A stretch of DNA of 64,000 bases from NCBI GenBank assembly GCA_017634975.1, contig JAGBMJ010000062.1, forward strand, positions 1 to 64,000, read 5' to 3'. The position numbers and the translations under genes are program-made. Below, one piece after another: positions 26,563-35,253 of this stretch (the first letter of the stretch is position 1; the number at the start of each line of letters is the position of its first letter). The notes beneath the pieces are model-generated. The model did not search any database, was not told the DNA's origin, and saw only the letters and a list, made by a program, of their open reading frames with translations. Source of the stretch: Lachnospiraceae bacterium (lineage in GTDB: Bacteria > Bacillota > Clostridia > Lachnospirales > Lachnospiraceae).

Positions 26563-27531
26563 ATGAAAAAGACAACGATCATCCGGTTGCTGGGAGTGAC
26601 AGCGGGGATCCTGCTGCTGGCGGGATGCGGCGAACAGGAGTCCGGCCGCGGACAGATGCCGGACCGGGCAGAAGAGGAAACACCGCAGACAACGGAGGAA
26701 GCGGCACCGACCGAAGCGGAGACCGGAAACGGTGAGGAAGCAGTGCAGCCGACGGAGGCAGCAGAACCGACGGCTGCAGAACCGGTAGAAGCGACACCGA
26801 CGGAAACCGAGGATGAGGATATCGAGACTTCTCCGGTGATGCTGTGGGAATACGAAGGTTATGTGGATGAATGCAGGGAATATACCTGGTGGAAGGATTT
26901 TGCCGATTGTGACTTCGACGGGGACGGAAAGACGGATCGGGTATATCGTACCCATACAGCCGATACAGACCTTGCGACCTATACGATCGAGTTTGGCAAC
27001 GGACGCAGTCTGACCACACCGGAGGGCTGGAATACCGGTTTTCCGCATGTACAGGCGGGGGATCTGAACGGAGACGGTGAGCCGGAGATACTGTTTACGA
27101 TGACGTATGATACCAGTACGGATCCGCTTGCTTTTGGAGATTTGTGGCTGTTTGCCTGGAACGGAACGGATTATGAGGAAGAAAAGCTTCCGCTGGCAGC
27201 AGGCGAAAACGGCGCGAAGTGCATAACCATCGACTATCAGAAAACTTCGGATACCACGGTAGCGGTACAGGTGGCACAGAATGGTTTTGAATGTGAAGTG
27301 AGCGCAGGTGCGGATGAGCTGGCCTACTGGTATTATGGAGATGCGAAAGACCAGAATGCCATGGTGTATTATGCGGTTTTGGAAACGAATGGGAAAGCAC
27401 ATCTGCATTGCTATGCGGAGATGTTCTCCAAATCCGCGCAGTGTCTGGAGTTTGATCTGGTCTCGAAGGGCGATAGTTACGCGATCGAAAATATGAAATA
27501 TATGGATGAGGCATATTTTTGGTGGGAATGA
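26563..27531 (+). CDS. Lipoprotein with VCBS/FG-GAP-like repeats
   Basis: The ATG at 26563 follows GGAGGAG; a longer frame from 26407 is not supported. The 322-residue protein has a signal ending in LLLAGC, a Thr/Glu/Pro-rich spacer (to about residue 90) and two calcium-binding-like loops, DCDFDGDGKTDRV and GDLNGDGEPEI, of the kind found in FG-GAP/VCBS repeats. These usually form beta-propeller-like surface domains. Function and ligand are unknown. It is transcribed alone and ends at the hairpin at 27565. Confidence 0.8.
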   Translation: MKKTTIIRLLGVTAGILLLAGCGEQESGRGQMPDRAEEETPQTTEEAAPTEAETGNGEEAVQPTEAAEPTAAEPVEATPTETEDEDIETSPVMLWEYEGYVDECREYTWWKDFADCDFDGDGKTDRVYRTHTADTDLATYTIEFGNGRSLTTPEGWNTGFPHVQAGDLNGDGEPEILFTMTYDTSTDPLAFGDLWLFAWNGTDYEEEKLPLAAGENGAKCITIDYQKTSDTTVAVQVAQNGFECEVSAGADELAYWYYGDAKDQNAMVYYAVLETNGKAHLHCYAEMFSKSAQCLEFDLVSKGDSYAIENMKYMDEAYFWWE

Positions 27532-27564
27532 TCCCTCATCGGAATCATGAAGTGGTAAAAAATA

Positions 27565-27589
27565 ACGGCAGCCCGGTTTGGGCTGCCGT
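27565..27589. terminator. Bidirectional terminator between convergent genes
   Basis: ACGGCAGCCC at 27565-27574 pairs with GGGCTGCCGT at 27580-27589 around GGTTT. An A-rich stretch lies to the left and a T-containing stretch to the right, so it can serve both the lipoprotein gene and the convergent metY gene. Confidence 0.8.
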
Positions 27590-27611
27590 CTGTATTTGGT
27601 GGAGTGCCTTT

Positions 27612-28898
27612 TTAGTTTAATCCGTCCAATGCCTGTGCCAGATCGGCGATCAGGTCTGCCTTATCTTCCAGACCGCAGGACATACGCACCAGACCTGCCG
27701 GGATGCCGGCTGCAGCCAGCTGCTCGTCGGTCATCTGACGGTGTGTGGAGGTCGCCGGGTTTAAGCAGCAGGTACGCGCATCAGCTACGTGGGTTTCGAT
27801 CGCGGCCAGTTTCAGCGCCTTCATAAATTTCTGTGCTGCATCCCTTCCGCCCTTCAGTTCAAAGGAAACGACGCCGCATCCGCCGTTGGGCAGATATTTC
27901 TGTGCACGCTCATAATACGGATCGCTCTTTAAGCCGGAGTAATTTACTTTTACGACCTGCGGGTGCTTCTCCAGGAATTCCGCAACGGCCTGACCGTTTT
28001 CCACATGTTTCGGCATACGTACATGCAGGGATTCCAGGCCGAGGTTTAAGATGAATGCATGCTGCGGGGACTGGATGCAGCCGAAGTCACGCATCAGCTG
28101 TGCCGTAGCTTTGGTAATGAACGCACCTTCCTTGCCGAATTTCTCCGCATAGGTGATGCCGTGATAGGATTCATCCGGTGTGCAAAGTCCCGGGAATTTG
28201 TCTGCATGTGCCATCCAGTCAAATTTACCGGAATCTACGATACAGCCGCCGACGGCAGCTCCGTGACCATCCATATATTTGGTCGTGGAATGGGTTACGA
28301 TATCGGCGCCCCATTCGATCGGACGACAGTTCACCGGTGTCGGGAAGGTATTATCCACGATCAGGGGAACGCCGTGTCTGTGAGCGGCTTTTGCAAATCT
28401 TTCGATATCCAGTACCGTCAGTGCCGGATTGGCGATGGTCTCACCAAACATTGCGCGGGTGTTCTCTTTGAAGGCTGCGTCCAGTTCTTCATCGGTGCTG
28501 TCCGGAGAAACAAAGGTCACTTCAATGCCCATTTTTGCCATCGTGACGCTGATCAGATTGAACGTACCGCCGTAGATGGAAGAGGAAGCCACGATGTGGC
28601 TGCCGCATTCACAGATATTGAACAGGGCAAAGAAGTTTGCAGCCTGTCCGGAAGAAGTGAGCATTGCTGCGCTGCCGCCTTCCAGAGCAGCGATCTTTGC
28701 TGCAACATAGTCGTTGGTCGGGTTCTGCAGACGGGTGTAGAAATAGCCGGATGCCTCCAGGTCAAAGAGCTTGCCCATGTCTTCGCTGGTATCATATTTA
28801 AAGGTGGTAGACTGCACGATGGGGATCTGTCTCGGTTCTCCGTTTTTCGGTGTGTAGCCTGCCTGCACGCATTTGGTGCCGATCTTCTGTTCGCTCAT
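27612..28898 (-). CDS. metY: O-acetylhomoserine sulfhydrylase (PLP-dependent)
   Basis: The 428-residue protein starts at the ATG at 28898, behind AGGAGGC; the longer frame is not supported. IPIVQSTTFKYDTSED, YTRLQNPTNDYVAAKIAALE and THSTTKYMDGHG, with the PLP lysine in STTK, mark the Cys/Met metabolism PLP family. The ending VRMSCGLEDKADLIADLAQAL fits MetY. It makes homocysteine from O-acetylhomoserine and sulfide. Cystathionine gamma-synthase is an alternative, but the length and motifs favour MetY. Upstream is a promoter with an adjacent palindrome. Confidence 0.9.
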   Translation of the reverse strand: MSEQKIGTKCVQAGYTPKNGEPRQIPIVQSTTFKYDTSEDMGKLFDLEASGYFYTRLQNPTNDYVAAKIAALEGGSAAMLTSSGQAANFFALFNICECGSHIVASSSIYGGTFNLISVTMAKMGIEVTFVSPDSTDEELDAAFKENTRAMFGETIANPALTVLDIERFAKAAHRHGVPLIVDNTFPTPVNCRPIEWGADIVTHSTTKYMDGHGAAVGGCIVDSGKFDWMAHADKFPGLCTPDESYHGITYAEKFGKEGAFITKATAQLMRDFGCIQSPQHAFILNLGLESLHVRMPKHVENGQAVAEFLEKHPQVVKVNYSGLKSDPYYERAQKYLPNGGCGVVSFELKGGRDAAQKFMKALKLAAIETHVADARTCCLNPATSTHRQMTDEQLAAAGIPAGLVRMSCGLEDKADLIADLAQALDGLN

Positions 28899-28929
28899 AA
28901 TTTGCCTCCTCAAGCTAAAATAATATCTT

Positions 28930-28981
28930 ATTTTAAGCCTTTTACGAAAGAATGGCAAGAAAAAGTCTACCGCCTTGGTAG
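28930..28981 (-). promoter_or_regulatory. metY promoter with upstream palindrome
   Basis: On the minus strand TTGCCA (28958-28953), 17 bases and TAAAAT (28935-28930) form the promoter. CTACC GCCTT GGTAG at 28967-28981 is a perfect 5-bp inverted repeat just upstream of the -35 box, a plausible activator or repressor site. No S-box or T-box leader is visible. Confidence 0.5.
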
Positions 28982-29032
28982 GGATTGTGATACTGTTCAG
29001 CTGCTGATCATTACCGGGAAGTTTACGGGTGC

Positions 29033-29061
29033 TTTTCCTGACCGGGCATTCGTGATATAAT
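29033..29061 (+). promoter_or_regulatory. mnmA promoter
   Basis: TTTTCC at 29033-29038 and TATAAT at 29056-29061 are spaced 17 bases apart. The start codon at 29094 follows after about 25 bases of leader. Confidence 0.55.
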
Positions 29062-29093
29062 CTCTTTTAAGATATTTTAAGTGGAGTATAACA

Positions 29094-30155
29094 ATGGCAA
29101 AAGTGATCGTGGGCATGTCCGGCGGAGTGGACAGTGCGGTATGTGCATATCTGTTGAAGGCATCCGGTTATGATGTGATCGGTGTGACCTTGAAGACCTG
29201 GGTAGCGGCGGATGGAAAAGAAAGCCGCTGTTGTGAGATCGATGATGCCAGGCTGGTGGCGGATCAGATCGGCATTCCTTATTATGCGGTCAACTGTATT
29301 TCGGAATTTCAGAAATGCGTGATCGACCCGTTTGTGCAGGCGTATATCCATGGTCTGACGCCCAATCCATGCATCGGCTGTAACCGCTATATCAAGTGGG
29401 ACCGGATGCTGGATTTTGCAAAGTCCATGCAGGCAGAGTATATTGCCACCGGGCATTATGCATCGGTCGTACGTCTGGAGAACGGCAGATACACGGTACA
29501 GCAGGCGGATCATATCGCAAAAGACCAGACCTATATGCTGTATAAATTATCGCAGGAGCAGCTGGCTCATACATTGATGCCCTTGGGGAAGCTGACCAAG
29601 GAACAAGTGCGTGCGATCGCCGTACAGGCGGGGATCTCGGTGGCGCAGAAGCCGGATTCGCAGGAGATCTGTTTTGTGCCGGAGGGGAACTACGCGGATT
29701 ATATTGAAGAAAACGCGGAATGTGATCTGCCGCCGGAAGGTAACTTTGTGGATGAAGAGGGCAAAGTACTGGGACGGCATAAGGGCATCATCCACTATAC
29801 CGTGGGGCAGCGAAAGGGGCTTGGCATCGCATTGGGCGAGCCGGCCTATGTAAAAGAGATCCGGACGGAAACGAACGAAGTGGTGCTGGCGCCGGACAGT
29901 TCTTTATACAGTGATACCGTAGTGTGCGGAGATGTCAATTTTATGAGCATCGCGCCTTTGGCGGTGGGAGAAAAGATCCGCTGCCTGGCCAAGATCCGCT
30001 ATCATCACACGCCCCAGAGCGCAGAACTGGAAATGCTCGCCGAAGATACCGTGCAGATCCGTTTCGATGCGCCGGTACGCGCCGTCACTCCGGGACAGTC
30101 CGCGGTATTCTATGATGAAGACAACTGTGTTGTTGGAGGCGGAGTGATCAAATGA
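29094..30155 (+). CDS. mnmA: tRNA-specific 2-thiouridylase MnmA
   Basis: The 353-residue enzyme has the PP-loop GMSGGVDS (6-13) and the two catalytic cysteines, C93 in NPCIGCNR and C193 in EICFVPEG. The C-terminal domain has FDAPVRAVTPGQSAVFY. It adenylates and thiolates the wobble uridine of tRNAs for Lys, Glu and Gln, using sulfur from a cysteine desulfurase, which is not encoded nearby. The length is normal. Its stop overlaps the start of a palindromic repeat. Confidence 0.97.
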   Translation: MAKVIVGMSGGVDSAVCAYLLKASGYDVIGVTLKTWVAADGKESRCCEIDDARLVADQIGIPYYAVNCISEFQKCVIDPFVQAYIHGLTPNPCIGCNRYIKWDRMLDFAKSMQAEYIATGHYASVVRLENGRYTVQQADHIAKDQTYMLYKLSQEQLAHTLMPLGKLTKEQVRAIAVQAGISVAQKPDSQEICFVPEGNYADYIEENAECDLPPEGNFVDEEGKVLGRHKGIIHYTVGQRKGLGIALGEPAYVKEIRTETNEVVLAPDSSLYSDTVVCGDVNFMSIAPLAVGEKIRCLAKIRYHHTPQSAELEMLAEDTVQIRFDAPVRAVTPGQSAVFYDEDNCVVGGGVIK

Positions 30156-30211
30156 GCCACAGGGACGGTTCTCCGGCTCATTCTGGGCCGGAGAACCGTC
30201 CCCATGGCTCA
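30153..30211. repeat. GGGACGGTTCT-type palindromic intergenic repeat, copy 1
   Basis: 30153-30177 and 30187-30211 form an inverted repeat (23/25 matches) around a 9-base loop, with the core GGGACGGTTCT/AGAACCGTCCC flanked by TGAGCC/GGCTCA. It overlaps the last codon of mnmA. A second element with the same core lies at 54386-54449. Palindromes of this kind are known as dispersed intergenic repeats in Clostridia. Translated, they give artificial N-terminal extensions. Confidence 0.8.
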
Positions 30212-30229
30212 TGTAGATGGGAGATAAAT

Positions 30230-30943
30230 ATGGCTACCTATGTAATGGGCGACGTCCATGGGGAATATGACAAGTTCATGGAGCTGCTGGAAAAAATAGA
30301 TCTGAAGGATGAGGATACGCTGTATCTGATCGGGGATGTGATCGACCGGGGACCGCATCCGATCAAAGTGCTGCAGAAGCTGATGGAAATGCCCAATGCG
30401 ATACCGATCCTGGGCAATCACGAACTGATGGCGCTGCAGTGTATGAATTTTCTGATGCAGGAGATCACGGAAAAGACCATTATGGAGCTGGATGAAGAGA
30501 CACTGGACTATTTCTGGACGTGGCAGCAGAACGGAAACGATACGACCCTGTATGAGTATTACCAGCTGGATAAGGAAGAACGTCAGGAGATCCTGGATTT
30601 TCTGGGGGAGTTTTTGATCTACGAGGAATTGGAAGTGAACGGAAAGCATTATCTGCTGGTGCACGCCGGCCTCGGGAATTATTCTCCGGATAAGGATATG
30701 GATGACTATACGATCGATGAACTGGTGTGGGACCGGGCGGATTTTAATGAAAAATACTATGACGATATCTACGTGGTTTCCGGCCATACACCGACGCAGC
30801 TGATCGAGGGCAATCCGAACCCCGGGAAGATCTACCGGGCGAATAACCATATCGCGATCGATTGCGGGTCGTGTTTTAAAAACGGGCGGATCGCGGTGAT
30901 CTGTCTGGATACGGGAGAGGAGTTTTACTCGTCGGCAAATTGA
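30230..30943 (+). CDS. Calcineurin-like serine/threonine-type phosphatase
   Basis: The ATG at 30230 follows GGGAGAT; the frame from 30152 only translates the palindrome. The 237-residue enzyme has all the metallophosphatase motifs: GDVHGE, GDVIDRGP, GNHE, LVHAGL and SGHTP. The set and size fit PrpA-type protein phosphatases or ApaH-like dinucleoside tetraphosphatases; sequence alone does not decide. It ends 19 bases inside the convergent fructokinase gene. Confidence 0.85.
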   Translation: MATYVMGDVHGEYDKFMELLEKIDLKDEDTLYLIGDVIDRGPHPIKVLQKLMEMPNAIPILGNHELMALQCMNFLMQEITEKTIMELDEETLDYFWTWQQNGNDTTLYEYYQLDKEERQEILDFLGEFLIYEELEVNGKHYLLVHAGLGNYSPDKDMDDYTIDELVWDRADFNEKYYDDIYVVSGHTPTQLIEGNPNPGKIYRANNHIAIDCGSCFKNGRIAVICLDTGEEFYSSAN

Positions 30944-31803
30944 GCATCCATTGCCAGCCGGATACAGCCCATAATGCCCTGATCGTCGTGGAGGCTGGCG
31001 GGAACGATATAGTGCTCCATATTTTGTAGCAGCGGAGTGACGATATAGTCATTCAGCTGTTTTTTTACTTCGGCGCGGATCAGGTCGAAGAGCTGTAACT
31101 GGTGCATGACACCGCCTCCTAAAATGATACGCTCGGGGGAAAGCGTCAGGATCAGATTGACGATCGCCTGTCCGATGTAATAAGCTTCCAGCTCCCACAC
31201 TTCATCCCTGCCGGCCAGGTCCTTTCCTTTGGCTCCCCAGCGTTCTTCGATGGCGGGTCCGGAAGCCAGCCCTTCCAGACAGTGCCGGTGGAACGGGCAT
31301 TTACCCGGATACGGATCGGACGGATGGGGATGCAGAAGCATATGTCCCAGTTCCGGATGCAGCATCCCATGGAGCAGCTTTCCACCGCTCATCACGCCGC
31401 CGCCGATACCGGTGCCGATTGTGATATAGACGACGTTTTCCAGACCTTTGGAAGAACCGTAGGTGACTTCTCCGAGCAAAGATCCGTTCACATCGGTATC
31501 AAAACCGATGGGGATCTGTAGCGCCTTCTGAAAAGCCCCGACGATATCGTAGTTCGCCCAGCCCGGTTTCGGTGTGGTGGTGATATAGCCGTAGGTCGCT
31601 GATCTTTGGTTCAGATTCAGCGGGCCGAAACACGCGATGCCCAGGGCGGCAATCTCTTTCTTCCTGAAATAGTCAATGATCTCCGGGACGGTTTCTTCCG
31701 GATATCTTGTGGGAATGGAGACCTGCTCCAGAATCTGTCCGTTTTGATTGCCAATGGCGCATACCATTTTGGTACCGCCGGCTTCCAGTGCGCCGTAAGT
31801 CAT
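30925..31803 (-). CDS. scrK: ROK-family fructokinase
   Basis: The 292-residue protein has the phosphate-binding EAGGTKMVCAIG at its N-terminus, FDTDVNGSLLGE, ITIGTGIGGG, and a zinc-binding segment running HPELGH...CPFHRHCLEGLASGPA, which is typical of bacterial ROK fructokinases. It phosphorylates fructose with ATP. It is divergent from the GH32 gene, whose product releases fructose, so the two form a sucrose or fructan utilisation unit. GGAGGTA precedes the ATG. Confidence 0.88.
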   Translation of the reverse strand: MTYGALEAGGTKMVCAIGNQNGQILEQVSIPTRYPEETVPEIIDYFRKKEIAALGIACFGPLNLNQRSATYGYITTTPKPGWANYDIVGAFQKALQIPIGFDTDVNGSLLGEVTYGSSKGLENVVYITIGTGIGGGVMSGGKLLHGMLHPELGHMLLHPHPSDPYPGKCPFHRHCLEGLASGPAIEERWGAKGKDLAGRDEVWELEAYYIGQAIVNLILTLSPERIILGGGVMHQLQLFDLIRAEVKKQLNDYIVTPLLQNMEHYIVPASLHDDQGIMGCIRLAMDAQFADE

Positions 31804-31845
31804 GGTAATACCTCCCGAATAGTCTGATTTCCCGATGTACGCGTT

Positions 31846-31874
31846 TTGACAAAAAAAGCACGCTACTATATAAT
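31846..31874 (+). promoter_or_regulatory. Consensus promoter of the GH32 gene
   Basis: TTGACA at 31846-31851 and TATAAT at 31869-31874 with 17 bases between them are a perfect sigma-A consensus. A leader of about 55 bases with a GTGACAAGGGG stretch follows. A sugar-responsive repressor site would be expected, but none is obvious. Confidence 0.8.
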
Positions 31875-31937
31875 ATTAACAAGTGTGCGCGCCCGTGACA
31901 AGGGGCGAATAGGGGAACAGACCGTGGGGGGATAAAC

Positions 31938-33626
31938 GTGATAAAGATTACGCAGAAGATCAAAGAAGATCCGTATCGGCTGGGGTTTCACCTGATGCCG
32001 CCGACAGGCTGGATGAACGATCCGAACGGCCTGTGTGAATTCGATGGCAAATACCATGTATTTTTTCAATATAGTCCGGATGATGTGAAGGGCGGATGCA
32101 AAGAGTGGGGACATTATATCGGTGATGACCTGCTGCATTTTCGTTTTGCGGGAACTGCGGTTTCTCCCGATCATTCGGCCGATGCGGGAGGGGCTTTTTC
32201 CGGTTCGGCTCTGATCGATGACGGCGAGATGCTTTTGTATTATACCGGAAATGTGGAGCTGCCGGGAGATTATGATCATACCTATGCCGGGCGGGAATCC
32301 AATACCATCCTGCTGCGGAGCCGGGACGGGGAACATTTTTCGGAAAAGCAGGTTCTGCTGACCAATGCGGATTATCCGGATGAATACACCTGTCATGTCC
32401 GTGATCCCAAAGTGTGGAAGCAGGACGGAAAATATTATATGGTGGAGGGAGGGCGTCTGGACGGCAGACGTCTGGAGCTGCGTCGGCTGCAGATGGACGT
32501 GGAACAGAAGGACAGTGATCCTTTGAGCAATGATATTACCGCGGGTAACGGATCCCTGCTGGACCAGGGCGCAGTGATCGTGTTTGAAGGAGAAGACGCG
32601 CTGAACTTTCAACCGATCTACAGCATTACCACAGCGGAGCCGTTCGGTTATATGTGGGAATGTCCGGATTATTTTGAGCTCGACGGAAAGAAGTATCTGA
32701 GCTGCTGTCCGCAGGGATTGGAGCAACAGGAGTATAAGTGGCAGAATACCTACCAGTCCGGATATTTTATCTTACCCGAGGGGTTTGATATCACGGATCC
32801 GGCCAGAGGAACCCTGCTGGTCGGCGATAAACTGCCGGAGAATCCGGGAACCTATCGTCTGCTGGAAGATCCGGAAGGTACGTTCCGTGAATGGGACTAT
32901 GGTTTTGATTTCTATGCACCGCAGACGTTTACGGACAGCCGGGGACGGCGGATCCTGATCGGCTGGGTGGGGATGTTTGATGCGGATTATGACAATCTGC
33001 ATACGACCGAACGCGGCTGGCAGCATGCGCTCAGCGTACCGAGGGTACTCACGTCATACGAAGGCGGCATCCGGCAGTGGCCCGCAGAGGAGATCGAGAG
33101 TCTGCGGCTGGGGCTGCGGGTCACGGAAAAAGGCGACACAAAGCTGGAGCTGCCGACCCGAAAGGCAGATATCCTGGTCGAAAGAGAAAATGGCCTGGGG
33201 TATTCCGGTAAGATCTTTTTTGACAGAGCAAGAGAAGAAGATGGACTTGGGGTCGAAATGGGGGAAGACGGAAAACTGCGGGAATATCTGCTGCTGATGC
33301 GGCTCTGGGTGGCAGCATGGCCGGTATTTGAGATCTTTTTGGAAAGCGCCGAAGGCGCACCGGACACCTTTGTATTGCACCTGATGGTAGAGGATCATCC
33401 GGGCCGGGGACGAAAGGAACGCAAAGTACGGCTGAAGGATTTTCATAAGATCCGCGTTCTGATCGATACGTCCATGGCAGAGATCTTTGTAAATGACGGC
33501 GAACAGGTAATGACCACACGTTTCTATGTTGAGGAAGAAGTGGCCGTAAACAGTTACCGTCTGCAGGTCGGTCCGCCGATGGTAAAAGTCTGGGATATGA
33601 AAAATATGCGGGTTGATTATGAATGA
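31938..33626 (+). CDS. GH32 sucrose-6-phosphate hydrolase/fructosidase
   Basis: The 562-residue enzyme has the three GH32 motifs: WMNDPNG with nucleophile D28, RDP with D156 as transition-state stabiliser, and ECPD with acid/base E241. A C-terminal beta-sandwich starts near residue 400 (FLESAEGAPDTF, then IRVLIDTSMAEIFVNDG). There is no signal peptide, so it acts in the cytoplasm on sucrose, sucrose-6-phosphate or short fructans. It is preceded by a perfect consensus promoter and divergent from fructokinase. Its last 8 bases overlap the start of ptsI. Confidence 0.92.
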   Translation: MIKITQKIKEDPYRLGFHLMPPTGWMNDPNGLCEFDGKYHVFFQYSPDDVKGGCKEWGHYIGDDLLHFRFAGTAVSPDHSADAGGAFSGSALIDDGEMLLYYTGNVELPGDYDHTYAGRESNTILLRSRDGEHFSEKQVLLTNADYPDEYTCHVRDPKVWKQDGKYYMVEGGRLDGRRLELRRLQMDVEQKDSDPLSNDITAGNGSLLDQGAVIVFEGEDALNFQPIYSITTAEPFGYMWECPDYFELDGKKYLSCCPQGLEQQEYKWQNTYQSGYFILPEGFDITDPARGTLLVGDKLPENPGTYRLLEDPEGTFREWDYGFDFYAPQTFTDSRGRRILIGWVGMFDADYDNLHTTERGWQHALSVPRVLTSYEGGIRQWPAEEIESLRLGLRVTEKGDTKLELPTRKADILVERENGLGYSGKIFFDRAREEDGLGVEMGEDGKLREYLLLMRLWVAAWPVFEIFLESAEGAPDTFVLHLMVEDHPGRGRKERKVRLKDFHKIRVLIDTSMAEIFVNDGEQVMTTRFYVEEEVAVNSYRLQVGPPMVKVWDMKNMRVDYE

Positions 33627-35232
33627 GCTACAGGGAAAAGGCATTGCACCGGGCATTGCCGTAGGCCGCATATTTTATTATAAAAAAAGCGGAAGGCAGA
33701 TCCGGCGTACCTATCGGGAAGACAGCGAGACAGAGTGGAAGCGTTTCGAAGAGGCCAGGGAAAAGGCCGAAATGCAGCTGCTTGCACTGAAGGAAAAAGC
33801 GGTAAAGGAAACCGGGGAAGAAGCGGCGGCGATCTTTGAAGCGCACCAGATGCTTTTGCGGGATGATGAGCTGGAAGCATTTATCCGGGATATCATTGTG
33901 ACGGCAAAAGTTTCTGCCGAATATGCTGTTTTTGTTGCGGGAGAACATTTTTCGGAGATGCTCGCCGGACTGGAGGATGCGTATCTGCAGGCCAGAAATG
34001 CAGATCTTCAGGATGTGGTATGGCGTCTGATCCGTATCTTAAACGGTGTGGAGGACGTGCAGGAACTGACGGAACCTTCGATCATCGTTGCGGAAGATCT
34101 GACGCCTTCCGAAACGATACAGCTGGAGAAATCCCTGATCCTCGGTTTTGTAACCCGTCAGGGTTCGGCGAACAGCCATACGGCGATCCTGGCAAGGCAG
34201 CTTTCCCTTCCGGCCGTATGCGGTATCGAGACCGATCCGTCCTGGAACGGAAAGCCTGCGGTGGCGGATGGCAGCAGCGGACGGATCTTTCTGGACCCGG
34301 ATGATGCACTGCTCGAAAGGAGCAGAGAGCAGCAACGGGAGGAAGAAGCACACCGGGAGCGGCTGCAACGATTGAAAGGGCGGCCGGCGGTCACCAAAGA
34401 CGGCAGGCAGATCGCAGTCTATGCCAATATCGGCAGTGTGGAAGAGGTGAGGAATGCGCGGGAGAATGATGCAGAAGGCATAGGTCTTTTCCGCAGCGAG
34501 TTCCTTTATCTGGAGGGGAAGGATTTTCCGTCGGAGGAGAAACAATACGCGGTGTATAAAGCGGTATTGCAGGCTATGGAGGACAGGCTTGTTGTGATCC
34601 GTACTCTGGACCTGGGGGCGGATAAGCAGGCGGATTATCTGGATCTGGGACATGAAGAGAACCCGGCGATGGGGTACCGTGCGATCCGGATCTGTCTGGA
34701 CCGGCCCGAGATCTTCCGTACGCAGCTGCGGGCCATTTACCGTGCGTCGGTATACGGCAGAGCGGCAATCCTGTTTCCGATGATCATTTCTGTGGAAGAG
34801 GTGCTTCAGTGCAGGAGACACATCGCGGAGGTCAAGGCGGAACTGAAGCAGGAGGGGATCCCGTATAAAGACGATGTGCAGATCGGTGTGATGATCGAGA
34901 CGCCGGCCGCGGCGCTGATCAGTGAGATGCTGGCAAAGGAAGTGGATTTTTTCAGCATCGGAACCAATGATCTGGCACAGTATACGCTTGCGATCGACCG
35001 GCAGAATGCCAGGATGGAAGCACAGACGGATATGCATCATCCTGCGGTACAGGAACTGATCCAAAGGACGATCGCAAACGGACATAAGGCCGGTATACGG
35101 GTGGAGATCTGTGGCGAACTTGCAGCAGATACTTCATTTACAAAGACTTTTTTGGATTATGGTGTGGATGCATTATCGGTTTCACCGCCATTTGTATTAT
35201 CTGTGAAAGATGCGGTGCTGCAGGCGGAATAA
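33619..35232 (+). CDS. ptsI: Phosphoenolpyruvate-protein phosphotransferase (PTS enzyme I)
   Basis: I use the ATG at 33619 inside the end of the GH32 gene; a TTG two codons earlier is also in frame. The 537-residue protein has the phospho-acceptor H187 in SANSHTAILARQ, the PEP-binding GLFRSEFLYL, IGTNDLAQYTLAIDRQN and the conserved EICGELA near the C-terminus. Enzyme I passes phosphate from PEP to HPr to start PTS sugar uptake. No ptsH is adjacent. Coupling to the GH32 gene suggests that sucrose enters by a PTS encoded elsewhere. Confidence 0.93.
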   Translation: MNELQGKGIAPGIAVGRIFYYKKSGRQIRRTYREDSETEWKRFEEAREKAEMQLLALKEKAVKETGEEAAAIFEAHQMLLRDDELEAFIRDIIVTAKVSAEYAVFVAGEHFSEMLAGLEDAYLQARNADLQDVVWRLIRILNGVEDVQELTEPSIIVAEDLTPSETIQLEKSLILGFVTRQGSANSHTAILARQLSLPAVCGIETDPSWNGKPAVADGSSGRIFLDPDDALLERSREQQREEEAHRERLQRLKGRPAVTKDGRQIAVYANIGSVEEVRNARENDAEGIGLFRSEFLYLEGKDFPSEEKQYAVYKAVLQAMEDRLVVIRTLDLGADKQADYLDLGHEENPAMGYRAIRICLDRPEIFRTQLRAIYRASVYGRAAILFPMIISVEEVLQCRRHIAEVKAELKQEGIPYKDDVQIGVMIETPAAALISEMLAKEVDFFSIGTNDLAQYTLAIDRQNARMEAQTDMHHPAVQELIQRTIANGHKAGIRVEICGELAADTSFTKTFLDYGVDALSVSPPFVLSVKDAVLQAE

Positions 35233-35253
35233 TTACCGGGGAGTGTAGAGTTT

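Noticed and set aside
30152..30229. N-terminal extension of the phosphatase
   Set aside because: It translates the palindrome at 30153-30211; the phosphatase motif starts right after the ATG at 30230.
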